Shown: positions 54,037 to 62,470 of the stretch, one piece after another
How positions within the stretch are numbered: position 1 is the stretch's first letter
How the letters are laid out: the number at the start of each line of letters is the position of its first letter
Assembly: GCF_012027355.1 (NCBI RefSeq)
Contig: NZ_SNUH01000002.1
Coordinates: 379,991 to 443,990, forward strand
Origin: Thermococcus sp. M36
GTDB lineage: Archaea; Methanobacteriota_B; Thermococci; Thermococcales; Thermococcaceae
DNA length: 64,000 bases
Direction: 5' to 3'
Position numbers and translations under genes: made by a program
Notes under the pieces: generated by a model
What the model was told of the DNA's origin: nothing
What the model saw: the letters and a program-made list of their open reading frames with translations, nothing else
Databases searched by the model: none

Positions 54037-55019
54037 TTAGTGACCCCCTCTTTTTCGACATAGGACATGATCTTTAAAACTTTAACCTGAGGATTTTCCA
54101 GAACGTATATCGGGCTTCCTTTTTTTGCAGCCCTTTGAATTACTATGTCCGGAATATTGAATTGTCGCTTGTATTTTTGGACATGCTTTGGATCTATGGC
54201 ATACATTGTGTAAATCTTCCCATTAATATTTATTGTGTATTTGGAAATTCCTATAACTCTGTACTTTATTCCCTGGATAATTTTAGTTGCTGTGCTGGTT
54301 TTTTTCAACATCATAGTTGGGGTGTAAGAAGGTGCTCTGATCTCAAAACTACCAGAAACGACAGCAGCATCTACTGGATCCCAGTATATTTTTGACTTAA
54401 CTGTAAAATCCGCATAGCTGCCCGGATCAATTTCTACAAACCAGCGTGTGAAGTGCCCAACATCACTTCCATATGTCGTCCACCTGAAGTATACGTCCCC
54501 AGGATTATTGAGTGTGTCATATCCTTTTTTGAGGTTATAAGCGAATTCTGCCGCTGTGCATGCATAACCTACCCCATAGGGCATATTACTAACCACAATT
54601 CCTGCTATATCCTGTGCAATATCTTCAAATAAACCAGCAGTTCCTGAGTCTGGAAATGCTGCAGCCACACGTCCATCAGATGGATTTGTCATGAAAGAAA
54701 AACTTCCTCCGTCTTTTATGAGATCTACTCCTTGCTTTACTATCATCCCAGGTCCACAGGAGATATCGCATTCTCTTGCAGCACCGGCAGCAGATTCTTT
54801 GAGTTCGTACAAATATCCATAACCATCCCACCAGTAGTAGTTGTACTTCTCAACTGCTGCACTGTTGTGTACAGTCCCTCCTCCAAGGGGAGTTTCATAA
54901 TACCCCTTTGAATACCCCTCTCCAAGTTCACTCCAATCCCCAGAAGCTAATGCCACCCCAGTTGTAGTTCCGACCATCAGCAGCCCCAAGAGGACTGCTA
55001 TCAAGAGCTTCCATCTCAA
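54033..55019 (-). CDS. Secreted protein, first gene of an AT-rich pair
   Basis: A 328-residue secreted protein of unknown family. Signal peptide MRWKLLIAVLLGLLMVGTTT with likely cleavage after ALA is followed by a Gly/Tyr/Ser-rich mature region. Cys appear in ECDISCGPG and in YACTAAEFAY. The last 80 residues are basic and strand-rich (KYTININGKIYTMYAIDPKH, KGSPIYVLENPQVKVLKI). Translation most likely starts at TTG 55019, because GGAGGTGA overlaps the GTG at 55028 but is well spaced to the TTG. A strong AT-rich promoter (AAATTTATATATGC) lies near 55065. Function is unknown; a surface toxin, adhesin or processed peptide are possibilities I cannot separate. Confidence 0.65.
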   Translation of the reverse strand: MRWKLLIAVLLGLLMVGTTTGVALASGDWSELGEGYSKGYYETPLGGGTVHNSAAVEKYNYYWWDGYGYLYELKESAAGAARECDISCGPGMIVKQGVDLIKDGGSFSFMTNPSDGRVAAAFPDSGTAGLFEDIAQDIAGIVVSNMPYGVGYACTAAEFAYNLKKGYDTLNNPGDVYFRWTTYGSDVGHFTRWFVEIDPGSYADFTVKSKIYWDPVDAAVVSGSFEIRAPSYTPTMMLKKTSTATKIIQGIKYRVIGISKYTININGKIYTMYAIDPKHVQKYKRQFNIPDIVIQRAAKKGSPIYVLENPQVKVLKIMSYVEKEGVTK

Positions 55020-55059
55020 GCAGTTCACCTCCTGAGAGTTTTCATAACACTTATGAACG

Positions 55060-55076
55060 TTAGCATATATAAATTT
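55060..55076 (-). promoter_or_regulatory. Strong promoter of the secreted pair
   Basis: On the minus strand GGAAAAATTTATATATGC combines an A-rich BRE with TTTATATA. It predicts transcription start near 55042, about 20 bases before the TTG start. Its quality approaches that of the S-layer promoter, so these unknown secreted proteins may be well expressed. Confidence 0.6.
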
Positions 55077-55202
55077 TTCCTTTTACTATTAGTAAGACTT
55101 CTTCCTTTTTTTTCGAGTACAAATTTATTCGGAGTTGGGTTTTACGATGGAGATGGGCTAAAAGAAAGAAGAGTAATCTAGTGAATTAGTGAATACATCG
55201 GA

Positions 55203-55218
55203 ACAAAAATGCAAAAAA
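55203..55218 (-). terminator. T-run terminator after the tRNA-binding protein gene
   Basis: Immediately after the stop of the 55219-55944 gene the minus strand reads TTTTTTGCATTTTTG, two T runs typical of archaeal intrinsic termination. Nothing else is recognisable between here and the secreted-pair promoter. Confidence 0.5.
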
Positions 55219-55944
55219 TTACCCCTTCAAAAACGCCTCCACGAGGTTCCTCGTCTCGTTGAAGGCCTCAAGCGGAATCCCCTTAGGCAGGCCGCCTATT
55301 TCTCCCTTCACGTCCTTGAGGACGCCTTCTCCAGCACCGAGGAACATGCCCTCGCTGACTATTCCCCTGAAGTTAGCCGGCGGGAGCAGAGCAACGGCGA
55401 CGCGGTTGCCCTCCTTTACCGCCAGGTCGTTGGTGACAACCGTTATCGCTCTGTCGCCGATGTTCACGTTCGTGACGAGTAGCCTGTCGGCGTTCGGGTG
55501 CTTGCCGACGCTCATCACTTCCCCGACCTTGATATCCACCGCGATGACCGGGTCGTTTATCTTCCCAAGGGCGAGCCTTCTGTCGAGTCCAAGTATCGTG
55601 TTCAGGAAGAAGCGGACTTTGGCGACTGCCTCCTCGACCTTTTCGCGCTCGCTCTTGTCTGCTAGGCTGAGGAACTTGTGGTGCCAGTCCTCGCCACCAA
55701 GGGCCTCGATTATACCGCTGGCCTTCTCCTTTAGTGCCTTCATCTGCGGTGTCTCAATCAGTTCCTTCGGGTCGACGTAGGTGTACCTCATCGCCTGTAT
55801 CTCCGGAATCATCTCCTTCGCTAACTGCTGCGCTCCCTTCTTGTTCCACTTCCCCTTGAACTTCGCGTGCTCCACCGTCTTCAGGAACAGCTCCACGCTC
55901 TTCTCCGCCACCAGTAAGCGGTAATCCTTGCTCGTGTCCCACAT
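55219..55944 (-). CDS. tRNA-binding protein with C-terminal EMAP/Trbp111-type OB domain
   Basis: A 241-residue protein. Residues 1-125 are helical ([40 protein letters not shown]). Residues 130-240 form the OB-fold tRNA-binding domain found in Arc1p, EMAPII and Trbp111, with [41 protein letters not shown] and [18 protein letters not shown]. It may bring tRNA to a synthetase or act as a tRNA chaperone. The ATG at 55944 follows GGAGGGTGAGAGGT. The upstream TPR reading frame continues 191 bases into this gene, which is unusual. Confidence 0.85.
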   Translation of the reverse strand: MWDTSKDYRLLVAEKSVELFLKTVEHAKFKGKWNKKGAQQLAKEMIPEIQAMRYTYVDPKELIETPQMKALKEKASGIIEALGGEDWHHKFLSLADKSEREKVEEAVAKVRFFLNTILGLDRRLALGKINDPVIAVDIKVGEVMSVGKHPNADRLLVTNVNIGDRAITVVTNDLAVKEGNRVAVALLPPANFRGIVSEGMFLGAGEGVLKDVKGEIGGLPKGIPLEAFNETRNLVEAFLKG

Positions 55945-56998
55945 ACCTCTCACCCTCCAGTGCCTCCAAAACGCGGTTCTTAATGCTTTCGTCCTGTATC
56001 CCCTCAGCTATTGAGCGGGCTTTGGCTTTATCGCCCCAGCGGGCGTATGCTAAGGCGACCTCCCCGAGGAGCTCGGAGGAGAGCCTCTTGTCCCTGATGA
56101 CCCCCGCAAGGATGAGCGGCTCTTCAAGGAAGCCTATGCGCAGGAAGCGCCTAGCTATCCTGCTTAGCTCGTTGTCAGTGGGCCGGAACTTGCCCACGAA
56201 GACTATTTCAAGTGCATCATCGAAGACCCTCCTTCCAAGCCTTGGCTGTTCGTGGAGGAAGAGCCAGTAGGCGAGTTCAAGCATTGTTATCGCCCTGCCC
56301 TCCAGCGGGAGGAAGCGCATGGTCTCGATGGCCAGTTCGACTTCCCCTTTTTCAAGGAGCTCCTCAACGGCAACCTTTCCCCTCTTGAGGACGTCCCTTA
56401 TCAGCTCCATCCTCCTCTCAAGGTACTTCGCCTGGAGTTTGAAGAATATTGAGGAGTAGACATCCCTTGCCAGCTCGTAGAACTCCAGTGCAGTCTCGTT
56501 GGGTATATAGTCGGCGCTTCTCTCTATCAGACGGGCCACTTTTATCAGGGATGAGGTTGCAGCTGATGACAGTCCCCGGGAGGCCTGAAGCAGTTCAACG
56601 GCCTCACGGAACAGCTCAAGGGCGTCTCTGTATCTATCAGAGAGAACGAGGTTTCTCGCTATTCCTGCGAGGACCTCACCGCGTATTCTTGGGGAGTCTA
56701 TGTTCTCCGCGAGGGTCAGGGCGTTCTCGAAGTAAGCCTCGGCATCACCGTCCCTGTCTAGGGTGTAGAGCGCCCTTCCCAGGATTGAATATGCCAGAGC
56801 TTTCTCCGGGGTTCCGCTCACGGATTCTAGTGCCTCAAGCATGTGGCTCAGAACTTCGTCCCTCGGGAAGGCCGTTAGGACTTCCGTCAGTGCCAGAAGC
56901 CGCTTTATTGGATCACCTATTCCCAGGGCGTTATTCAAGGCGTTTTTATAGTCCCCCTTTGATAGGTAAAGCTCTACGGCCTCCACGAGAACCACCAA
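55754..56998 (-). CDS. TPR-like helical repeat protein with doubtful C-terminus
   Basis: A 414-residue reading frame. Residues 1-350 are tandem 30-40 residue helical hairpins of TPR type ([51 protein letters not shown]), suggesting a protein-interaction scaffold. From about residue 352 (after LEALEGER) the sequence turns to Gly/Glu-rich low-complexity text that lies over the start of the next gene in another frame. This is probably not native. A stop in another frame (GGG TGA near 55950) would end the protein at the natural junction. I therefore suspect a small frameshift close to 55960, or loss of the stop. Confidence 0.65.
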   Translation of the reverse strand: MVVLVEAVELYLSKGDYKNALNNALGIGDPIKRLLALTEVLTAFPRDEVLSHMLEALESVSGTPEKALAYSILGRALYTLDRDGDAEAYFENALTLAENIDSPRIRGEVLAGIARNLVLSDRYRDALELFREAVELLQASRGLSSAATSSLIKVARLIERSADYIPNETALEFYELARDVYSSIFFKLQAKYLERRMELIRDVLKRGKVAVEELLEKGEVELAIETMRFLPLEGRAITMLELAYWLFLHEQPRLGRRVFDDALEIVFVGKFRPTDNELSRIARRFLRIGFLEEPLILAGVIRDKRLSSELLGEVALAYARWGDKAKARSIAEGIQDESIKNRVLEALEGERYVGHEQGLPLTGGGEERGAVPEDGGAREVQGEVEQEGSAAVSEGDDSGDTGDEVHLRRPEGTD

Positions 56999-57036
56999 CC
57001 GCTAAGAATAGGTTGGGAAAGTAAAAAAGGCTATCG

Positions 57037-57363
57037 CTAACCCTTGACCTTTTTATCCCACTGCTCGAGCATCGTGTCGAGTGCCAAAAGGCTGTTGAGT
57101 CTGAGGCGAACCTTCCGGTTCTCCCAGTCTATGGACCCCTTGAATTCGTTGAGAAGGTCGAAGACCTTCTCGGCCTCTTTCACAGGAAGGTTCCTTCCAT
57201 AGAACTCCTCACCGCAGTGGGGACACTTGAAAACGAAGCCTTCAAAAGTTTCCATGAACCTTTCGCGGTCTTTCATTATATCCTCCGCGTTATTGAGGGC
57301 GAGCATCTGCTCGATTAACTCCGCCCAGTCGAGGGCGCTGCCGCAGAGCGGGCACTTTGCCAT
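57037..57363 (-). CDS. Small zinc-ribbon protein of unknown function
   Basis: A 108-residue protein with two CxxC pairs, CPLCGS at the N-terminus and CPHCGE near residue 49, predicted to form one zinc ribbon split by a helical insert. The C-terminal half is helical and charged (EAEKVFDLLNEFKGSIDWE). Its start overlaps the stop of the DHH phosphoesterase gene and has GGGAGG upstream, so it is the last gene of the pfdB operon. Possible roles include nucleic-acid or protein binding; I see nothing more specific. Confidence 0.7.
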   Translation of the reverse strand: MAKCPLCGSALDWAELIEQMLALNNAEDIMKDRERFMETFEGFVFKCPHCGEEFYGRNLPVKEAEKVFDLLNEFKGSIDWENRKVRLRLNSLLALDTMLEQWDKKVKG

Positions 57364-57364
57364 C

Positions 57365-58348
57365 TCAATCAACCTCCCTCAAAAACCTCTCAATCTCCTT
57401 CAGGATTAGCTTTATAGCCTCGTCAAGGTTCTTTTTCCCGTTTGCGCCAGCGGCACCGGCGTGGCCGCCGCCCGAGCCCTCTATAACCGGCCCGGCCTTC
57501 TCCATTATCTTCCCTAGGTGGAGGCCCTTCTTAACGAGGCTCTCCTTGGCCCTCGCCGAAATCCGCACTCCCTTCTTCTCGCTTCCGACTATGGCTATGT
57601 CAGCCCCGAGGTTGAGGAACGTCTTGCAGGCCAGGGATTCGTAGGCCGAAACCTTCGAGACCGCTATGATGTACTTCCTGAACTTTCTAATCTCCAGCCT
57701 CTGGCAGGCCTTCAGAATGGCCATCCTCTTCGCCTGGTCTATGTTCTCGTCGCTGACCGGGGCGACGAGCTGGAAAATCTCACCCATCTGGAGCGGGAAC
57801 AGTTCGAGCATCTCGGAGACTGCCTTAAACGTCTTTGCATTGGCGAAGCGGAAGTTCGCTGTATCAGTAACTATTCCAGCTAAGAGGGCCTTAACAGCAG
57901 TTTCATCGTAGAAACTGAGGTACTTGAACAGCTCCCACACAATTTCAGCTGTGGATGTTCTCGAGGAATCAACAACGGCTATGTCCGCCTTTATCGCGTT
58001 GTCCTTCTCGACATGGTGGTCAATGACGACCACGGACTTTCCTTTGGGAATTTCAATCGGTTCCAGCTGTTCAAGAGAGGATGTGTCAAAAATCACCACG
58101 ACGTCCTCTTTAACGGCTGGATCCTTTTCAACGGGAACCGGAGAGAGCGTTAACAGCCTCTTGGCGTAGGAAGAAACGCTCTGGGCGACGCCTATTCTGA
58201 CGTCCCCAACACCGAGTGATTTGAGGTAGAGCGCGAAGGCTATCGCCGAGCCGAGGGAATCCGGGTCTGCATTGTGGTGGCAGAGGAGGAGAAAGGACTT
58301 GCCCTTTGATCCCTGAAGGAAGCGCTTAAGCTTGAGCTTTCCCCTCAT
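57365..58348 (-). CDS. DHH/DHHA1-family phosphoesterase (NrnA/RecJ-like)
   Basis: A 327-residue phosphodiesterase. The DHH metal centre is visible: CHHNADPDSLGSA near residue 23, VIFDTSS near 88, VIDHHVEKD near 108 and GIVTDTANFRF near 158. The substrate-binding DHHA1 domain ends in GSGGGHAGAAGANG near 300. Relatives hydrolyse nanoRNA, cyclic dinucleotides or single-stranded DNA; which applies here is not clear. It overlaps the DUF3194 gene by 23 bases and belongs to the operon running from prefoldin beta to the zinc-ribbon gene. Confidence 0.9.
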   Translation of the reverse strand: MRGKLKLKRFLQGSKGKSFLLLCHHNADPDSLGSAIAFALYLKSLGVGDVRIGVAQSVSSYAKRLLTLSPVPVEKDPAVKEDVVVIFDTSSLEQLEPIEIPKGKSVVVIDHHVEKDNAIKADIAVVDSSRTSTAEIVWELFKYLSFYDETAVKALLAGIVTDTANFRFANAKTFKAVSEMLELFPLQMGEIFQLVAPVSDENIDQAKRMAILKACQRLEIRKFRKYIIAVSKVSAYESLACKTFLNLGADIAIVGSEKKGVRISARAKESLVKKGLHLGKIMEKAGPVIEGSGGGHAGAAGANGKKNLDEAIKLILKEIERFLREVD

Positions 58349-58658
58349 TGGCTATCTCCCTCAGCTTTCTCTCGACTGCCTCGTAGGCCTTCTCAACTGC
58401 CTCGTCGATGAGCTTCTCGACATCAACCTTCACGAAGATCGGAACCTCAAGGTAGACCTCGATTTCAAGGTCGAGGGTCTCCCCGCGGTTTATCCTCATG
58501 GTAACCTCTATGTCCTTGACGTCGCTCCTGTTGAGGGCATCAAAGACGTGCTCTATTATCGTCTCCTGGGCGAGCTCGCCAACCTCGATTATCTGCTCTT
58601 CACTCAGCTCCGGCAGTCCTATGTGGACGACCCTCTTTCCACTGCCCCCCTTGTCCAT
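58326..58658 (-). CDS. DUF3194 family protein
   Basis: A 110-residue protein of the archaeal DUF3194 family, regularly encoded next to prefoldin beta as here. It has a helical N-terminus (SEEQIIEVGELAQETIIEHVF), two strands with VTMRINRGETLDLEIEVYLEV, and a C-terminal amphipathic helix (KLIDEAVEKAYEAVERKLRE). No catalytic residues are evident. The conserved neighbourhood suggests a role with the chaperone or KEOPS genes, but none is established to my knowledge. The ATG at 58658 is 34 bases after the pfdB stop. Confidence 0.75.
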   Translation of the reverse strand: MDKGGSGKRVVHIGLPELSEEQIIEVGELAQETIIEHVFDALNRSDVKDIEVTMRINRGETLDLEIEVYLEVPIFVKVDVEKLIDEAVEKAYEAVERKLREIANEGKAQA

Positions 58659-58691
58659 TTCAGCCCCCTCCGGGTAATGAAAGAGAAGAGG

Positions 58692-59045
58692 TCAGCCCGC
58701 GGTGGGCGGCCTGAGGGCGCTCTGGATCTGGGCGGTGAGCTCTTTGAGCTTCTCGTTGAGCTTCTTCTCCTGCCTCTCAAGGGCGCTGAGGCGAACCTCC
58801 AGCGTCTCGACCTTCTCCTTGAGCTCCTCGACTGCCTTGGCCTTGTCGGTCTTCACGATGAGCGTTCCGACGGTTTTGTATATGGTCGTCCCATCCTCGA
58901 CCTTTTCAAGCTCCTCCAGGGCCTTTCTGGCCTCAGTCAGCTCAAGCTGAACCTTCTGCTTCTGCTGGATGACGAGCTGGAGCTGCCCCTGGTAGTTCTC
59001 AAGCTGTCCCAACATCGCCTGAACCTGCGGCGGAACATTCTGCAT
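58692..59045 (-). CDS. pfdB: Prefoldin beta subunit
   Basis: Four beta and two alpha subunits form the jellyfish-shaped prefoldin chaperone that delivers unfolded proteins to the thermosome. The 117-residue protein has the long N-terminal coiled-coil helix (VQAMLGQLENYQGQLQLVIQ), the central beta hairpin (TTIYKTVGTLIVKTDK) and the returning helix (ERQEKKLNEKLKELTAQIQS). Length equals that of Pyrococcus PfdB. The ATG at 59045 follows GGAGGTGTTGGTC; the reading from 59054 overlaps this site. The promoter is TTCTTAAACTC near 59095. Confidence 0.96.
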   Translation of the reverse strand: MQNVPPQVQAMLGQLENYQGQLQLVIQQKQKVQLELTEARKALEELEKVEDGTTIYKTVGTLIVKTDKAKAVEELKEKVETLEVRLSALERQEKKLNEKLKELTAQIQSALRPPTAG

Positions 59046-59178
59046 GACCAACACCTCCGTAATCGCAATGCCAGGTTAGAATAAGGGGGAGAGTTTAAGA
59101 AAGTTTGGGGCCGCTGGACACGCCCGTATTCTCGGCCTCCAGATGAGGAGAAAGGCTGGAGACACATAATGACACTAG

Positions 59179-59203
59179 TGTTCTAATCAGAACATTTTAA
59201 TAC
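59179..59203 (+). promoter_or_regulatory. TATA element preceded by a 16-bp palindrome, promoter of the coiled-coil operon
   Basis: TGTTCT (59179-59184) and AGAACA (59189-59194) form a perfect 6-4-6 palindrome that abuts CATTTTAATAC (59194-59203), the TATA element. It occupies the BRE and upstream position, where a bound protein could either exclude TFB or recruit it. Transcription would start near 59224, about 10 bases before the GTG start. Confidence 0.5.
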
Positions 59204-59234
59204 TTCCTGTGCAAAGATTAAACGGTGACTCCTC

Positions 59235-59984
59235 GTGGAGGAGACAGATATTGACTTTCTAGTCGAGGAACTCCACAACATTGGGCTGTGGGTAATGAAG
59301 CTCCAGGAGAGCCTCGGCAATCTCGCTGACCACCTCATCGAGACAAAAAGGTTCGTGGCAGAGATACAGACCGAACAGAGGCAGATGGCCGCGAAGATGA
59401 TAGACCTTGAGAGGCTGATATCCACGAGAACAGAGCTGATCGAAGAGAGGATCAGAGGTACAGAGTCCACCGTCGCCCGCGTCGAGGACAGCTTAAAGGC
59501 TTCGGGAGATTCGCTCCAGAGCCGTATTGATTCCCTGGAAGGCTCTCTTAAGGAGTCCCTTGAGGACATTAAAAGGCTCATGGACCACAATTTTGATGCC
59601 ATCATGTCAAAGCTCCAGGAGATCGAGGGGAACATACAGAAGCTTGCGGACGCCGTGTCAGTGACAAAGTCACTGGCCACGTATATAAGATCCGACATAC
59701 GGTCCCTCTCATACGAACTCAAGGAGGAGATAAAACGATCCGACGAGGCGGACTCAGAAAGGTACGGGCAAATGGTTGAGAGGATAGAGGAACTCCAGAG
59801 GTACGTTGACAGCGTTCTGACGGAACAGGAGAGAATACTCGATGCACACACAGAACGGCTCCTCACCCTTCAGGGAGAGGTCGCCCTCCTCCGGGAGGCC
59901 GTTCTGAAGAACTTTGGTGAAGTTTTTACCCGGCTCGGAATGCTCTCATACCCCAAAATTTTAACCGGTGATGAAAATGAGTGA
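59235..59984 (+). CDS. Coiled-coil protein, first gene of a two-gene operon
   Basis: A 249-residue, almost wholly helical, Cys-free protein. Heptad-like patterns run through most of its length (LVEELHNIGLWVMKLQESLG, SLQSRIDSLEGSLKESLEDI, YGQMVERIEELQRYVDSVLT). There is no membrane segment, signal peptide or nucleotide motif. It starts at GTG 59235 with GGTGA upstream and ends overlapping the next start. No family recognised; architecture suggests a structural or tethering role in complex with the downstream coiled-coil protein. Confidence 0.7.
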   Translation: MEETDIDFLVEELHNIGLWVMKLQESLGNLADHLIETKRFVAEIQTEQRQMAAKMIDLERLISTRTELIEERIRGTESTVARVEDSLKASGDSLQSRIDSLEGSLKESLEDIKRLMDHNFDAIMSKLQEIEGNIQKLADAVSVTKSLATYIRSDIRSLSYELKEEIKRSDEADSERYGQMVERIEELQRYVDSVLTEQERILDAHTERLLTLQGEVALLREAVLKNFGEVFTRLGMLSYPKILTGDENE

Positions 59985-61374
59985 AGCCGTTGATTTTAAG
60001 AGGCTTGAGGGCTATACAAAGTACTCTTCAGACGCAAGAAAAATAATGGACAAGGTACAGCGCGGAAAAGGGCTGTCGAAAGAAGAGCTCACGCTCGCAA
60101 TAGTGTCGAACCTCCTTCTGGAGCACAGGGAAAGCCTCCAGAGGTACCGGGAATTCCTGGAAAGGGTCAACGATGTTGTAAACAGCTCCAAGAGCAACGA
60201 AGAAAAGCTGAGAGAAGCCATCGAAGCGGTGAATAGGCTGATATCCTCCCTCGAAAAGGACATAAGGATGTACTCCAACGTCCATGAAATGCTGAAAAAG
60301 ATTTCCAGCGAACTCGGGCCGTCTATAGAGAGACTGAACGACGTGATATCCCTGCTCAGCGAGTCGGTAGGGATGCTGAAGGAGGAGAAGCAGAGGCTGG
60401 AGGAGAAGCGCACGGAGCTGGAGGAGAAAATTGCCCAGATTGAGGCGCTTAGGGAGCAGAAGATACAGCTTGAGAAGGAAGTGTCAGAACTTCAGGCAAC
60501 CGTCGCATCCCTGGAGGAGAGGAAGACAAGCCTGGAAGGGCAGATACAGGAGATCGAGGAGCTGAAGGCCAGGCTAACTCAGAAGGAGGAACACCTGGCC
60601 TCTCTGGAGGAAGAAATAAGTTCCAAACTCACCTTCCTCACCGAGAAGATTGAGGAGCTCAACGAAAAGGAGAGGCAGGTTCTCGAAAAGGAACGGGAGC
60701 TGCTTGCGAAGGAAGAAGAGATATCAAGAAAGGAGGAGGAGCTGGCCCGCCTTGAGGCCCTGAAGGGCGAACTTGAAGAGCGCCAGAGAACCCTCGAAGA
60801 AAGGGAGAAGACCCTTGAGGCCCTTCTCGTCCAGGTTACAGAGAGCATCAGGCACGTTGAGGAATCCGAGGCAGAGCTCAGGGAAAAAGAGAAGATCCTC
60901 ATGGAAAGGGTCGCGGAGCTTGAAAAGCGGGAAGAGAGGTTAAAGGCATGGAAGGAGGAGCTGGAAAGCTTTGAAAAGGGTCTGAAGGAAAAGGAAATGA
61001 GGATTGGGCTTATTGAGGAGGCGCTGGAGAAGGAAAAACAGGCACTAAACACCGAAAAATCCCGCCTTGCAGAGGAATACTCCCGTCTCGAAGAGGAGAA
61101 AAAAGAGGTATCCAAGAGGTTCCTTGAGCTGGCGAGTCAGGAGAGGTACCTATCGGCTCTCATCAGGGACTACACCGAAAAGCTGGGGGAGATCAAGAGG
61201 AAAGAGCTCGAACTGGCCAAGTGGGAAGAGGATCTTAAAAAACTGGATGAATACCTCAGATCCCGCGAGAAGGACCTCCTCAACCGCATAGAGGATCTCA
61301 AGAGAGAAAACCTCCAGCTCCGCAACGAGCTAGAAACGTGCCGCGAAAAGCTCAGGAGCCTCTCAGAGGAGTGA
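59977..61374 (+). CDS. Long coiled-coil protein, second gene of a two-gene operon
   Basis: A 465-residue protein with a small N-terminal helical domain (1-110) and about 330 residues of nearly continuous heptad repeat (KEEKQRLEEKRTELEEKIAQ to the C-terminus). It is extremely rich in Glu, Lys, Leu and Arg, with a single Cys near the end. It resembles SMC or myosin-like rods but has no ATPase head, hinge or transmembrane helix. The ATG at 59977 follows GGTGATGAAA inside the end of the previous gene. A cytoskeletal or scaffold role is inference. It ends one base before the stop of the convergent pcc1 gene. Confidence 0.7.
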   Translation: MSEAVDFKRLEGYTKYSSDARKIMDKVQRGKGLSKEELTLAIVSNLLLEHRESLQRYREFLERVNDVVNSSKSNEEKLREAIEAVNRLISSLEKDIRMYSNVHEMLKKISSELGPSIERLNDVISLLSESVGMLKEEKQRLEEKRTELEEKIAQIEALREQKIQLEKEVSELQATVASLEERKTSLEGQIQEIEELKARLTQKEEHLASLEEEISSKLTFLTEKIEELNEKERQVLEKERELLAKEEEISRKEEELARLEALKGELEERQRTLEEREKTLEALLVQVTESIRHVEESEAELREKEKILMERVAELEKREERLKAWKEELESFEKGLKEKEMRIGLIEEALEKEKQALNTEKSRLAEEYSRLEEEKKEVSKRFLELASQERYLSALIRDYTEKLGEIKRKELELAKWEEDLKKLDEYLRSREKDLLNRIEDLKRENLQLRNELETCREKLRSLSEE

Positions 61375-61599
61375 CTAAACCTCCAGAGAGTCCATGGCCA
61401 CCTTAATCCACCGAAGGTACGAGTTCAGGGTGCCTCTCAGAGCGGAGTTGTCGCTGGCCAGGAACCGCATGGTTATTTTTTTACCCTCTTTCAGGAAGTC
61501 TATCCTGCTTCTCCGATAGGGCACGCTCTCATGCTCGTAGAGGACACTCTCATAAACTATCCCGGCGGTTTTCTCATCGGGAAAAACGAGTTCGATCAC
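61375..61599 (-). CDS. pcc1: KEOPS complex subunit Pcc1
   Basis: A small subunit of about 74 residues that dimerises and holds Kae1 in the KEOPS complex, which makes the t6A37 modification of ANN-decoding tRNAs. Family features are IELVFPDEKTAGIVYESV at the N-terminus and LRGTLNSYLRWIKVAMDSL at the end. The start is most likely the GTG at 61597-61599, which overlaps the TGA of the Brix gene in a GTGA junction and has GGAGTGG upstream. The longer ATG readings (61656, 61680) lie inside the Brix gene and add an atypical N-terminus. Confidence 0.88.
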   Translation of the reverse strand: MIELVFPDEKTAGIVYESVLYEHESVPYRRSRIDFLKEGKKITMRFLASDNSALRGTLNSYLRWIKVAMDSLEV

Positions 61600-62240
61600 T
61601 CCTTCGATTGGCCACTCCTGCTTCTCTTCAGCCCCAGGGCCTCTTTGTAGTCCCATCTCCTCCCGTCCTCCATGATCCATATTTTGACGCTTATAAGCGG
61701 GCCGACCGTTCTTTCCTTTGTGACATCGAGGCGGTAGAAGTTGACGGCCATACCGCGCGGGTGCCTCTCGATGACGCCGAGAACGTCGGTGTTGTACCTG
61801 TCGGCTATCCCCAGGAGGGAGCGCTCCCGTCTGGGCACGAACTTTCCGCCGGTGAGCTCGGCGAAGGCCTGGGCAAAGGCAACATGGTCTATCCCGACAC
61901 GCTTGGCCGTGGTGACTATAAACGGCATCTCCTCGCGTATGGGCCTTATGTCCCTGAAGCCTATCTCGCGCTGGAGCTTTATGCCGTGTAGGTAAAGGTA
62001 GCCGAGGTAGCCCCAGTCGTCGGGGTCAACCTTGATGAAGGTCATCTTGAGCGGGTTGCCCTTCCAGACGTTGATTATGAGCAGCCTTTCGTAGTTCCTG
62101 TCGTAGGCCTCCATGAGAAGGTCTTGGATGGTCTTCTTCCCCCTGGTCAGGTAGAGGGAGTTGGGGAACACCTTCTCCAGGTCGTGTCCGAAGCTCCTTG
62201 TCCTCCTGGTCGGCCTGTGGGAAGTCGTTATCAGCATCAT
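61596..62240 (-). CDS. Brix-domain ribosome biogenesis protein (Imp4-like)
   Basis: An archaeal single-Brix protein of about 214 residues, related to eukaryotic Imp4, Rpf2 and Brx1, which act in pre-rRNA processing. It starts with ITTSHRPTRRTRSFGHDLEK, followed by the nucleotide/RNA-binding core (RNYERLLIINVWKGNPLKMTFI) and the second half repeating the fold (RDIRPIREEMPFIVTTAK). The ATG pair at 62240/62237 follows GAGTGAGGGCT. It is the third gene of the rpl37ae-rpoP-brix-pcc1 operon. Confidence 0.92.
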   Translation of the reverse strand: MMLITTSHRPTRRTRSFGHDLEKVFPNSLYLTRGKKTIQDLLMEAYDRNYERLLIINVWKGNPLKMTFIKVDPDDWGYLGYLYLHGIKLQREIGFRDIRPIREEMPFIVTTAKRVGIDHVAFAQAFAELTGGKFVPRRERSLLGIADRYNTDVLGVIERHPRGMAVNFYRLDVTKERTVGPLISVKIWIMEDGRRWDYKEALGLKRSRSGQSKE

Positions 62241-62293
62241 AGCCCTCACTCAAAACCCGCTTTGGACGATAAAAGGCTTTCGAAACGAAAGAA

Positions 62294-62443
62294 TCAGATC
62301 GCCTTAACGCGCCTGGCCACTCTCGGCCTGGGCTTGTAGAGTATCTTGCTGCCGCAGTAGGGGCAGCGAACCTCTCTGGTGTTCTCGAGGTCGAGCTCGA
62401 CCTCCTTTCCGCATTTCGCACAGCGGTAAACGGCCATCACCAT
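62294..62443 (-). CDS. rpoP: DNA-directed RNA polymerase subunit P (Rpo12)
   Basis: A 49-residue zinc-binding RNA polymerase subunit, counterpart of eukaryotic Rpb12. The protein begins MVMAVYRCAKCGKEVEL, has CPYCGSKILYKPRPRVARR at its C-terminal half and ends VKAI. The two CxxC pairs form the zinc ribbon. The ATG at 62443 follows GGGTGATAGCT, and an alternative ATG lies at 62437. It is easily missed because of its size. It sits 27 bases after rpl37ae and 53 before the Brix gene in a conserved archaeal operon. Confidence 0.97.
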   Translation of the reverse strand: MVMAVYRCAKCGKEVELDLENTREVRCPYCGSKILYKPRPRVARRVKAI

Positions 62444-62470
62444 AGCTATCACCCGAATAGAAGGAAGGGA

